This document shows positions 1-10,310 of a stretch of DNA of 64,000 bases, piece after piece. Source of the DNA: Poecilobothrus nobilitatus (taxonomy: Eukaryota; Arthropoda; Insecta; Diptera; Dolichopodidae); contig OX352774.1 of NCBI GenBank assembly GCA_947095535.1, forward strand, positions 267,751,843 through 267,815,842, written 5' to 3'. Positions within the stretch are counted from its first letter, which is position 1; every line of letters begins with the position of its first letter. Under the pieces are notes generated by a model that searched no databases, was not told the origin of the DNA, and saw nothing but the letters and a program-made list of their open reading frames with translations. Both the position numbers and the translations under genes were made by a program.

Positions 1-276
1 CTTGATTTTGTTTTCATTAGTATAAAAGCTGGTGCTTCGTAACAGACTTTAAAATAGTTTTGTTTATTTAGGTTGAAATTTAGATTTTTAAGCTAAATTT
101 TCGGTAGAACTGGTATAACATAAAATATTCGAAATTTTTTTATTAATATAAAATTAGGCAGACTTAAATAATTATATTTCATAACAGAAGTCAGAAACTT
201 ACTAAATATTATAGAAACGGATATTTTTCTTAAAAAAAAAAAGAAAAAAATTACATAGAAAATGTCATTTTAGATT
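1..276. repeat. Direct repeat, copy 1
   Basis: This stretch recurs at 1071-1339 with small indels and substitutions. Both copies contain the same TATA-like tataaaagctggt about 20 bases from the left end, then acagactttaaa, tttatttaggttg, and an A-rich block after gatatttttctt. Weaker matches continue beyond the block (attatcagagaca at about 757 and 1457; aaagac.tgaaagt near 993 and 1567), so the underlying unit may be about 1.07 kb and diverged. No protein function is recognised. The repeat may continue left of the window. Confidence 0.75.
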
Positions 277-1070
277 TGTTAATCAGATCAGATAATATAA
301 TACCTGAAATTAATGATTGAATTTCTGATAATATACACAATATAATGATTATGGTTTAATTCACAAAGATAAAAAAATTTTGTAAATGCATAAAATATAT
401 GAATGATAATTTTTACATTTTACACCAGATTTTACAGAAGATTCTGGTTTTCACTAAATTCTTTTAGCTATGACACAAATCAAATATTTCTGTGCTTTAA
501 AATTTTTAAAACTAGCCAGTTTTAGCTGGCCCGTTTGAAAAAAAATTAGTACAAATTTTTGTATGAATTTGTACATCTCTATGTAGTCTCTGATAATACC
601 AATTCACACAAGATATTAAATATCATATAAATATTAATACCAGACACACAAGATGTAAAAAAAAATATTTTATTTCTATAATAAACCACTCACACTGAAT
701 GTAAACTAAACTGGCAAAGATGATATTTCTGTATATTTATGTAATAATTTAAAATTTTATTATCAGAGACACAAATCTTGGACTAAAAGTCTTATCAGAG
801 ACACAAATGTTTACTTTTTAAAAAGTACTTTCGACACAAAATTTAAAGCAAATTTTTAATTTTTAAATTTGACCGTCATCCATTATGAACTGGTCGCAGC
901 GGTAAATTAAAAATAAATTATTAATCTTCTGCTGGCAGTTTTCAAATGACTCTTTGTTTTGAAAAAAATAAAAATACTCTTAATAAAATTAAAAGACCTG
1001 AAAGTGAAAAGAGCAAAGTTTATAGTAAGCCTTATATTTATAAGAAAAAAAATAATAGGCCGATTTTATT

Positions 1071-1339
1071 CTTGATTTTGTTTTCACTATTATAAAAGCT
1101 GGTAAAAGTTTCGCAACAGACTTTAAAGTAGTTTTGTTTATTTAGGTTGGAATTTTGATTTTTTAAGCTGAATTTTTGATATAACATAAAATATTCGAAT
1201 TTTTTTTATTAATATAAAATTCGGCAGACTTAGCTAATTATATTTCATAACAGAAATCAGAAACTTACTAAATATTTTAGAAATGGATATTTTTCTTAAA
1301 AAAAAGAGAAAAAATAACATAGGAAATATCATTTTAGAT
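1071..1339. repeat. Direct repeat, copy 2
   Basis: Second copy of the block at 1-276. Here an ATG at about 1285 opens a 30-codon frame beginning MDIFLKKKRKNN that stops near 1374; in copy 1 the same codon is ACG. The frame is short and lysine-rich, and I do not claim a gene. The rest of 277-1800 is AT-rich with no supportable coding sequence. Confidence 0.75.
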
Positions 1340-2199
1340 GCCTTCTCTCAAAATAGATTCATAATTTTGTACTAATTTATTATTAGACCATTAAATTAAA
1401 AAGTTGTCGAAAACGACCCACACAAAAAAAAAAGGCCCCGAAAATTTAAGAAATTACATTATCAGAGACATGAATCTTTTATTAAATATACTAAAGACCT
1501 CTTCCAAAGTACATTTAAATAAAATAAATTCAGCAAATTTTTTTCAAGCAAAAAAAAAAATAAACGCAAAAGACTTGAAAGTAGTTTTGGTAATTAAAGT
1601 AATTCGCGGCGAAAACAACTGTTTTTATCGACATAAAAATTTTTTTTTTAAACTAAAGAAAAATAGAGAGTCTGGTAAAATTTTAACAAATATTAAAATT
1701 ATTTCGATTATTGGGATTATTTTAAATGTAACAAAAATAAAAATGTCGTAGCGGTTGGTGTTGGTTGGCTTTTCGCCGGTTTTTATTGTGCACTTTATAC
1801 ATGTGTTTCAAACAATTTTTGAGATATCGGCACGAACTTTTACCCTGAATGTGTTTTTAGCTTGGACCATTTTTTCTCAATGATTAAAAAACTGTCAAAA
1901 ATTACCGCCACGAAAAAACGGCGTGAAAAAATTAATAAACTGTTCCTAACATTTTTAATTTTATGTGTTCAGATTTGTTTTATGTTTTTTTCTATTACAT
2001 CAAGTAAGTAAGTGATACCAAAGTTTTTTTAATGGTGCTGATGTAAAAATTAAATTTTTAGGTAGTTTATTAAGGGAGTCAGTATGATACCGCAAATGTT
2101 TTTGAATCTATAGAAATTGTGCAATTGCACAGGGGATTTTCTAGTCTGTATATATTAATATAAATTTAAAGTTATTTTCATTCCGTCTAAAAATATATG

Positions 2200-3950
2200 T
2201 TTTCTTTTTAGTCAATCTTACAATATTTTAAAAATTCAAACTACAAGCTATTATTTTAGTTTTATATCAGATCGATATCAGACGTTTCAATTATTGTTCT
2301 AAAGCGGCACTCACTGTTCTACTAAATATTTGTGTTGCTAATTTAACTCTCATTTTTTCAAAAGTATGCGGATTAATATATCATCTAGTTAATTTGGTAC
2401 ACATCTTAGTTTTTCAATTTATTTGAACTTCCCATAATTCTATGAGAACTTTAAAGCGTATAATACCATCTGTTGTTTTTAAATCGGAATCCATTAATGT
2501 ATAGGGTTTTCCAAATTGAGTGATATGATTTTTAAGTGAAGTTTCGGCCATTTGTAGTATGTCATGAGCTGTCTTTTTGTTTCATTGTATTCAATACGCA
2601 AGAATAACGTTTACAAATTATTCAATTTTATTATCAAAATAATCGTTCTCCAATTGCAACTTTTCGTGCGCTTTTGCCATTTTATGCTCGGCTCACTTTC
2701 ATCTGAGTGGTGCGGTAAATAAACAAAACTGTCGATTTTGGTGTGAAGAAAATCCACAAATTATTCATGAACAACCATTACATTCACCTAAATTGACAGT
2801 TTGGTGTGGTTTTTGGTCTGGTGGAAGCATCGATCCGTATTTCTTTCGAAATGAAGCTGGTAACACCGTTACTGTCAATGGAGAGCGGTATAGATCGATG
2901 ATAATCAACTTTTTATGGCCGAAATTAACCAACGAATAATGGCAGAAGTTGATCTTGACAACATCTGGTTCCAGCAAGACGGGGCTACGTACCACACAGC
3001 ACGTACAACAACCGAATTATTGCGAGAAAAGTTTGAAGACTATTTCCAGAAATTGTGACATTGAATGGCCTCCAATAAGTTGTGATTTAACACCATTAGA
3101 CTATTTCTTCTCAATAAACCAGACTCTCTTCAAGCTTTAGAAATCAATATTGAACGTGCTATACATGACATACGACTTGATTTAGTGGAAAAAGGGCTCG
3201 AAAATTGGGTTCATCATCGTTCCTGTAAAAGAAGTCGTGGAGGCCATTTGAATGACGTTTTATTCAGAACTTAATTGTATCGATCAAAAAAAAATTTGAA
3301 TTTTCTTGGACTTAGGATTTCCTTCACTCAAATTGGAAAAAGCTTTATTTCTATGAGATTTAATTAGATGGGGAAAATCAAATATGCAAAAAATGTTTTA
3401 TTATAATTAAAAAATGGTTTATCAGGTGTTATTTCTAGCAACGAAAAAACTTTGGCTAAAGCTTGGTTACAAGTAATTTCCCGTTTTCTAATACCAATAT
3501 CGAACAAAATTTTTTTTAATAATTACTAAAAGTGTTACAAGACGAATATCTGTATACATATGTATATCCATACATCAGTTAGAAAAAAAATATTTATATT
3601 CCGGCTTGTAAGTGTAAAGGCGTTGTTATAAATATCGTGTATTAAAATAACTTTTTTGTTGTGCATGTAGTTGTTTCTACTTAATTTAATTTTTTTTTGT
3701 AAAGATATATGGTAAGTTGTAACCCCTTCGTGGTTATGAATGATTTTCAAAGGAATGATTTGATTTTCAAATGAATGATTGAAAAGGAATGATTTTCCTT
3801 TTAAAAAATGCCTTCTTAATTTTTAAAATTTTTAAATTCTGTTTTTTAATATGACTAACTATATGTAGCTTATATAGCTTATACCTTATTCAATATCAAA
3901 AAATACTTTTAAGAATCCTGCTATCTAGAAATAATTTCATACATATACAT
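2200..3950 (-). mobile_element. P-element/THAP9-like transposon remnant, locus 1
   Basis: On the minus strand, 2640-2270 translates, with stops and frame breaks, to a transposase segment with the pattern KTTDGI..FKVLIELWEVQ...K(L)T...INP.TFEKMRVKLATQ(I)FS.TVSAA. This resembles the 'KMNVKLAAQTLS.SVA' core of P-element and THAP9 transposases. The same protein is encoded on the plus strand at 16790-17200. Minus-strand 3740-3340 matches 16330-16790, and 3950-3830 matches 56320-56410, so three copies share this 5' region. The mariner relic at 2691-3273 interrupts the copy. The element is dead; its ends were not found. The P-family assignment rests on one conserved block. Confidence 0.55.
2691..3273 (+). 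pseudogene. Mariner (DD41D-type) transposase relic
   Basis: The plus strand encodes the C-terminal half of a mariner-type transposase. It reads AHFHLSGAVNKQNCRFW near 2691, then a WCGFWSGGSIDPYFF block, WFQQDGATYHTAR near 2966, PPISCDLTPLDYFF near 3070, and RGGHLNDVLFRT at the end. It is clearly related to the intact transposase on the minus strand at 38024-39109. The Asp-Glu pair expected just before AHF is replaced, there is an in-frame stop near 2938, and frameshifts follow the second catalytic Asp. The helix-turn-helix half is missing. It lies inside the P-like element at 2200-3950. Confidence 0.85.
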
Positions 3951-4335
3951 CTATTCTATAGTCAAAAAGGCTGATTTTCATGAGAAATTTCATAGATATT
4001 ATCGCAACTTTAGAAAGATATTATATTATTACAAAATATTATAGCAACACTTTGGCAGTTAAATTTGTATATAACCTAATTTATTTATTAAAGTTTATAT
4101 TCATTAAAAATTAAAAGCTTTTTATTTATAAAGTTGTTAAAAATAATATACATAGTTGATTAATAATATTTTTATACCGATAATACAGTTATTTTAATAT
4201 AGTTTCTCACTAAAAAATAAAAAATAAAATTTGAACATTTATTTATTTTTTTGACACTTCAAAATTTAAATGCCATGGTAGTGAGAAATTTTTTTGTAAG
4301 ATATACAATTTTTTCATACATATGTAATTCGTGGA

Positions 4336-4905
4336 TATTTATTGTTACAGACCTGTAAAGTAATGAGTAAATTGGTACTTAAATACAGGTTTAAGTACCA
4401 TTACTTGTAAATACTTACTAATTACCAGTAAAAAACTTTGGTACTGGTACTTTGAAAATTAAAGTACCAGTAAAAAGAATTACCTAAGTATTTACTAGAT
4501 AATTCATGAAAAATAATTAAACTTGGATTTTAATTACTTTTATAATTATTTTTGATACTTAATTACTTTAAAGTAAAGAAATACCAAAAAATACTGAATT
4601 TCTAAGAATTGCAATTATTTCTGAAAATTCAATAGTATTTGAGTACACAACAATTTAAAATCTATAACCTAAATAAATTAAAATCCATATATTTACAAAA
4701 AAGCTATTCTTACAATTTTGGTTGAGTTTGTTTAGGTTTTGGTTTGGAATGAGTTCAATTTGTAATATTTAAATACGTATGTACATCTTTAGAAAATAAT
4801 AAATAGTAACTATTAATAATAAATTTACAAAAATATAGGTATGTATATCCGTTTTGAAAATATGTGAATTAGAAATTTTTACCTATAATAGTAAATTATC
4901 CTATG
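4336..4905 (+). repeat. Inverted-repeat partner of 15245-15665 plus 8190-8335
   Basis: Bases 4336-4740 reappear reverse-complemented at 15665-15245 (for example the ggtactggtacttt and ttgagtacacaacaattt blocks), and 4735-4905 reappear reverse-complemented at 8335-8190. The right-hand copy is therefore the same unit split by the nested insertion at 8398-15241. In both places the unit abuts P-like element sequence, so it may be part of that transposon. The 4340-4460 part is itself rich in imperfect palindromes of gtacc/ggtac. No coding potential is seen. Confidence 0.7.
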
Positions 4906-5149
4906 TATAATAAGTATGTAATTCCAAACAGAATTTGTATTTTCCAGACATATTGGATATACTCACAGAACTGTTTTTCCTATACAATACTTCTCATTTA
5001 TCAATACGTTTTTTTTCAGTGTCATTTTAGACACTGAAATATCAATTGAATGACCGTAAAAGTAAAATCAAAACATTAAAAGACTAAAACAAAAAATTAA
5101 AAAAAATGAGCAAGAGTGCAGTAGAGTAGACTGTGTCAACTGTGGAATA

Positions 5150-5795
5150 CCCGTATGAACGTAATATATCCTGTTTCTATAAAACTTGATTATCTTTTAA
5201 AAATTTCAGATGTTTTCGTACCGACATTAACTACCGAGATATATTTATATAAATTGTGGAGTTGTATTGCCGCTACCCGAATCTATTGCACCAGCACAAC
5301 CAAATTTTACATAAGTTATTGTGCTCTTGATCATCTTTTGTAAAATTTCAGACTCTTAGCTTCATAAAGTTTCAAGAGGTACAAGAACACTGAACCTACT
5401 GCTCGAGCCCAACCAAATCTTACAAAAACTTTTGGCATGCAACTCGACATTTACTCACCAAATTTCAAATACCTAGCTTCAATAGACACGAAGTTATTTT
5501 CATTTAAAAAGAGAAGTTGTATGGCAGCTTCTTGAACCTGTCGCACCAGCACAGAAAATTTTACAGATGTTGTTGGCATAAAACTTGATCACCATTTGTA
5601 AGATTTCCTACGCCTAGCTTCAGATACCTAGCTTGAAAGAAGTTGTATGGCAGCTACTCGAACCCGGCGGCCGAAAATGCTGGATTTAAATAGCGAAACT
5701 AACAATATTGCAAAAGTAACGTAAAAAAAATTGCGGCCTCTTAGCTCCTTAATTTTTTGAGTTATGGTGCGGACAGACGGACGGACGTGCATGGC
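5150..5795 (+). repeat. Dispersed fly repeat with degenerate tandem units
   Basis: Units of roughly 110-150 bases recur with variations on 'gttgtatggcagct.ctcgaacc', 'caccagcacaaccaaattttac', 'catgaaacttgatcacc', 'tgtaaaatttcagac' and 'tagcttcaa'. The block ends in 'gagttatggtgcggacagacggacggacgtgc'-type sequence, of the kind found in many fly introns and intergenic regions. Two short open frames lie inside but look incidental. Origin unknown; it may be a decayed transposon end. Confidence 0.6.
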
Positions 5796-6026
5796 GTTTA
5801 AAATAAAACACTATTTAAAAATTAAGATTTATACTTCAAAATAATATATAAAAAAAATAAAACACCTTTTTTAATTTGATTTCGCATAAAATTTATGTTT
5901 ATATTTTTTCAAAAAAAAACTTTTATAATGTTCTACAACTCAATAAAAGAATTCAATTATTACAACAGTTCAAATTTTGTAAAATGTCTATACATTAAAA
6001 GAGTAATTATTATTTGTTTAAAATTT

Positions 6027-6860
6027 GGGTCTGTACCGAAATCCTTTTATTTTTAATCTTATTTTTTCAAAATCTTATTTTTTCAAAATCTTATTATCCA
6101 AAATCTTATTTTTACAAAATCTTATTTTCCAAAACCTTTTTTTACAAAATCTTATTTAAACAAAATCTTTTTTTTTTATTCTGTCTCATTTTTTGAAATT
6201 TGCCGGCAAAAAGATTTTAAAAATAAGAAGGTTAAATAAGATCTTTAATAAGAAGAAAATGTAATAAATATCTACTTAATTTTTATATATCTTTTTTACA
6301 TACATAATATAATAAATAAATGTATGCAATAACAACATACAATGTACAAAATATAATCAAATCGTTCCTAATTCAGAACCTCGCACATATACATAAAAAT
6401 AAATATTCTGGAAAAAGCGTATAACTCTGCTTTTGAATCCAACTCTAAAATGCCTCCTAATTCAGAACTTCACATATATATACATATACATAAATATTCT
6501 GGAAAAAGGGTATAACCCTGCTTTTAAATCCAACTCTATAACCCCTCCTAATTCAGAATCTCCCATATACATAAGTACCTATATACAAATTCTGTAAAAG
6601 ACATAATTCTGATTTTGTAACCAACTTTAAAATCTAACCGAAATATTTTTGAAATGAAATTCGATTTTTTTGTTCTTAAAAATCAATTTTTTAAAATCTT
6701 TTTAAAAATAAGATTTTTGATAAGAAAAATAAAATTTACTAAAAAAAATAAGATTTTGAAAAAATAAGATTTTGCAAAATAAAATTTTGAAAAAGTAAGA
6801 TATTGAAAAAATAAGATTTTGGCAAATAAAATTAAAAATAAAAAGATTTCGGTCCGCTCC
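6027..6860. mobile_element. Foldback-like non-autonomous element, copy 1 (9-bp target duplication)
   Basis: An 834-bp element is flanked by perfect 9-bp direct repeats ttaaaattt at 6018-6026 and 6861-6869. The ends are long imperfect inverted repeats. The left end starts gggtctgtaccgaaatcc; the right end, read in reverse complement, starts gggagcggaccgaaatct. Both continue for over 100 bases as tandem units of about 14-17 bases built on aaaatcttatttttnc. The centre, about 6374-6640, holds roughly three tandem units of about 95 bases ('cctaattcagaacctcgcac', 'attctggaaaaag', 'ccaactctaaaat'). No transposase is present. A 9-bp duplication with repeat-built ends recalls the FB/Mutator-like class, but that is inference. 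Confidence 0.8.
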
Positions 6861-7380
6861 CTTAAAATTTAAAAGTTGAAATATAGAATAATAACATTTA
6901 TTCTAACTGACAAAAATACTATAACACTATAATCATATAGTTCCTTATATAATATAGTTCATTGAACTTAGCAGTAACGAATTACATTTTATTATATAGT
7001 ACCTAAATGAAAGATATTCGATATTACATAAGGGTCATATAATCTTAGTACATAAAAAATCTATCCAAAAGCGATGATTAGAAATTAGTTAAATTAATAT
7101 ATCATCATATAACGATGACATCTGGAGACGAATAGAATTAAGAATAAAATTAATTAACCATTATACCATACTATATGTTACATAGCATACCATATGAAAT
7201 AATAATAATAATTCCCTTTACAAAAAGCGAGAAAGAAAATTTCGGTAATTATTGATAATCATAAACATTAAATGCAGCAGTAACCAGATACTTAATAAAC
7301 TAATTTAAAAGTTTTAAAAATCATAATTATACAAAAAAAATATAAATATATATAAATGAATATAAATATAAATATTAAGA

Positions 7381-7830
7381 ATGACACACTGGACACACTG
7401 GATAGATGCTGGCCAAGTTGTTGAATGCTGAACAGGCTCAATTAGATAAGTATTTGTGTTATAAAAATAAAAATGAAATGCTTTGTGGTTATTTTTCAGG
7501 TTGCTGTGTTAGGGTTGGAGTTTGAATGTAATCACCAGGTATGTAATTAATGTATTGAAACACCAGTGATGATAACTTTAATAATATTTTTCTTTTAGGT
7601 TGCTGATTCAGGATTGAACACACGGCTTAATCGACTCGAATTACATTCTGAGCCGATCCATACTTTTGACACTATATCTAGCTCGACTCCTTTAAGGTGT
7701 CACAAATGTAATGGCAAATTTATTATACCCTTGAACATAGTTTATACGGATATGATGAACTTAGTTCATACGGGAATTAACGGACAACCAACAGATAATG
7801 CAACGCAAAACGATAACAGATGAACACTCC
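7381..7830 (+). other. Possible small spliced transcript or TE remnant, unrecognised
   Basis: This stretch is less AT-rich than its surroundings. A candidate donor (caccag|gtatgt at about 7539) and acceptor (cttttag|gttgctg near 7600) bracket a short intron-like gap. The following open frame runs to a stop at 7823 and includes LNTRLNRLELHSEPIHTF and a CHKC pair (S-T-P-L-R-C-H-K-C-N-G-K) that could be half of a zinc-binding site. I recognise no family. It could equally be a retroelement gag remnant. Confidence 0.25.
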
Positions 7831-8189
7831 GAAAGCATTTTAGATTTAAGAGGAAAAACGTTTTATTTGTTGTTTAACGTTGACAAAGTCAAAGTAAATA
7901 TTTTAGCCGATTAGTGTTCCATAATGTGAAAAGTTAATTAAACAATTAATATTTTCTTAAAATTTTTAGAATAAAGAGTCAACTGACGAATGAAAAAATA
8001 ATATGTAAAAAAAATATTTTTTAAAATATGCTTGTATCAAAACCGAATTCGCCCCTTAAAATGTACAAAATAAAATTGATTGTAGAACTTGACCATCTTG
8101 GACTGTTATAATATAAAAGTAAATAGTTGGAAGAAAGTTAACAGAAATCGGGGAAATTCGAGGTTCGTGGTTCTTTTTTATTTCAGCAT

Positions 8190-8335
8190 ATGTATAATTT
8201 ACTATAGGTAAAAATTTCTAATTCACATTTTTAAAACGGATATACATACATTTTTGTAAATTTTTTATTAATAGTTATTATTTATTATTTTTTAAAGATG
8301 TATGTATTTAAATATTACAAATAGAACTCTTGGAA
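8190..8335 (-). repeat. Inverted copy of 4735-4905
   Basis: Reads in reverse complement like 4735-4905 (shared ttgtaatatttaaatac, taataataaatag and ttttgaaaatgtgaattaga-type blocks). It is one half of the unit whose other half is at 15245-15665; the two halves are separated by the nested element at 8398-15241. Confidence 0.7.
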
Positions 8336-9181
8336 AATTTTTAATTGTAACAAAATGGTTATGTAAGTATATGTGTAATTATATCGTAAGTATTTTTGGA
8401 TCCCCATCGATATTCATAAAAACAAAATTTTGAATCAAAAAAATCCTGAAAAACAAAAACCTGAAAAAAAAAATCTTGAAAATAAAATTTTGAATTAAAA
8501 AATTTTGAATTAAAATTATTTATGAATTTTTGAAATGATGATTTCAAAACTAAATAATTGTAATTCAAAATGGCAGTACGCTATACTTGTATGATTCTTA
8601 TAATACTTGTGAATATTTATGTTTGGTAAAATATTATGGAAGAAGGTAAAAATTAACTTTGTTATTTAGAAAAATGTAGATTAAACTCTAAATATATTCG
8701 TAATAGATTATATTCTTACCAAAAGTAAACCTAAATGGGTTGGGTACGAAATCTCCAGTTTCATAATCTCGCGTGTCAAAATCTCGTACCTTAAAATCTC
8801 GTATTTTGAAATGAAATAATGTTTTTCATTAATTAATTAGGTTGGGTGGGAATGAAAATCCAAAAAATTTCACAAATAAATTTTTAAATTTAAATTAATG
8901 TTGTATATACGATACAACTCTAAAACCCCTCATAATTCAGAATCTCGCACATACATATATATATATAAAGATTCTAGAAAAGCACTTAACCCTACTTATA
9001 AATCCAATTCCAAAATCCCTCCCAATTTAGAATCTCGCATATAATATTAATACTCTGGAAAAAGCGAATACCCTGAGTCTGATTACAACTCTAAAATCCC
9101 CTTAATTATATTTTTCACATACATATTTTAAAAAAAGAAACTTACCTCCCCGCTAACTCCCGCTAAACAAATTACTGGAAC

Positions 9182-9432
9182 TGTTGTAAATTTCAATATT
9201 CCATAACTATTAATTAGGCAATTTCATTTACGTTACAAAAATTAAGTTGATTCAACGCGTCATTCAAACCTTACTGTAAATTTTTTTTTGTAATATTATA
9301 TTGTATATTATCATATGTGCATACTTTATATTATTTTATTAAATTTAGTTCTGTAAGAGACATGCCAGAATAAAGAGATAATGGAAAGATTGAAAATAAA
9401 AAAAGGGTTGTTCTTAATTTAATAATATAACA
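9182..9432 (+). repeat. copia 5' LTR
   Basis: A 251-bp LTR begins tgttg and ends ataaca, as copia LTRs do. It carries an aataaag-type polyadenylation signal near 9371. A 3' LTR remnant (about 12302-12325, ttttaatttgatattataacg) matches the last 23 bases or so, with final ca changed to cg. Confidence 0.85.
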
Positions 9433-9446
9433 GGTTATGGGCCCAG
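9433..9446 (+). promoter_or_regulatory. copia primer binding site
   Basis: ggttatgggcccag lies directly after the LTR. It has the same form as the Drosophila copia site that pairs with an internal fragment of initiator tRNA-Met. Confidence 0.85.
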
Positions 9447-9544
9447 ATCATATGAAAAATTTTAGTTAAAAAAAAAAATTTTTTTTTCCAATAAAATAAA
9501 AGTTAAAGTAAGAAGAAAGTAAGAAAGTAAGTAAGAAAGAAAGT

Positions 9545-10310
9545 AAGTCAAATAATGAAGTCTTTGAAAAATGGACAACTGATGAAAAGGCGTTGGCTAC
9601 GATTGCCTTAAGCATCAGACCATCCGAAATAATTCATGTAAAACACTGCAAGACATCACATAATAACATCATTAATAACATTAAAGATCATTAACATTAA
9701 AGAACATAAGACATCATTAATAACATTAAAAATTTGCGAAGGTCAGAGTGTACAAAACCACGTGAACAATTTTTCTGACATAGTAGAAAGACTGCACGAA
9801 ATAAATGTGACAATACTAGATGAGTTACTGACGATCATACTACTGTGTACATTACCAAATAACAACGAAAATTGCATCATAGCGATTGAAAGCAGAGAAT
9901 CGTCACCTTCTCTAAATTTCTTAAAGATAAAAATTTTAGAAGAAGAACAGAGGCGTATCAACAAAGACTGTGACGAAAATTCATCACAAAAATTTGCTCT
10001 TATGGCAAAAAATTCAAAGCATTTTTATACTAATAAAAGTTTTCAACCAAAAACCTTCCAATCAAATAACGGTCACAAAATTAAAGGAAAATGTTATAAT
10101 TGCGGAATTCGAGGTCATTATGCGAACAGCTGTAAAAATAAAAATCATGCACGTGTTGAATCAACGTTTGGAATTTTATTGCGGGAAGATTACGACATAA
10201 TTAAAAAAAAAACGATTAATATCTCGATAGCGGTGCAACATCGCAAATGTGTTGCGGCAAAAATTTATTTTCAAAATTTTCATTGCGGAGTAATCAAACA
10301 GGACAACTAG
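9545..10310 (+). pseudogene. copia gag
   Basis: Nucleocapsid-type Gag of a copia element, which packages element RNA in virus-like particles. The N-terminal part begins near 9545 (NEVFEKWTTDEKALATIALS), is disrupted around 9640-9730, and continues open from about 9762. A CCHC zinc knuckle C-Y-N-C-G-I-R-G-H-Y-A-N-S-C is intact near 10092-10133. The frame stops at 10308, where the protease domain should follow. An (aagtaag)n tract lies in the leader at about 9505-9550. Confidence 0.8.

Noticed and set aside
1404..1751. 115-codon open frame
   Set aside because: It opens with TTG, not ATG, is Lys/Asn/Ile-rich as random AT-rich sequence would be, and matches no family.
6014..6196. Phe/Leu/Lys-rich open frame
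   Set aside because: It is the translation of tandem aaaatcttatttttc units in the end of the foldback-like element.
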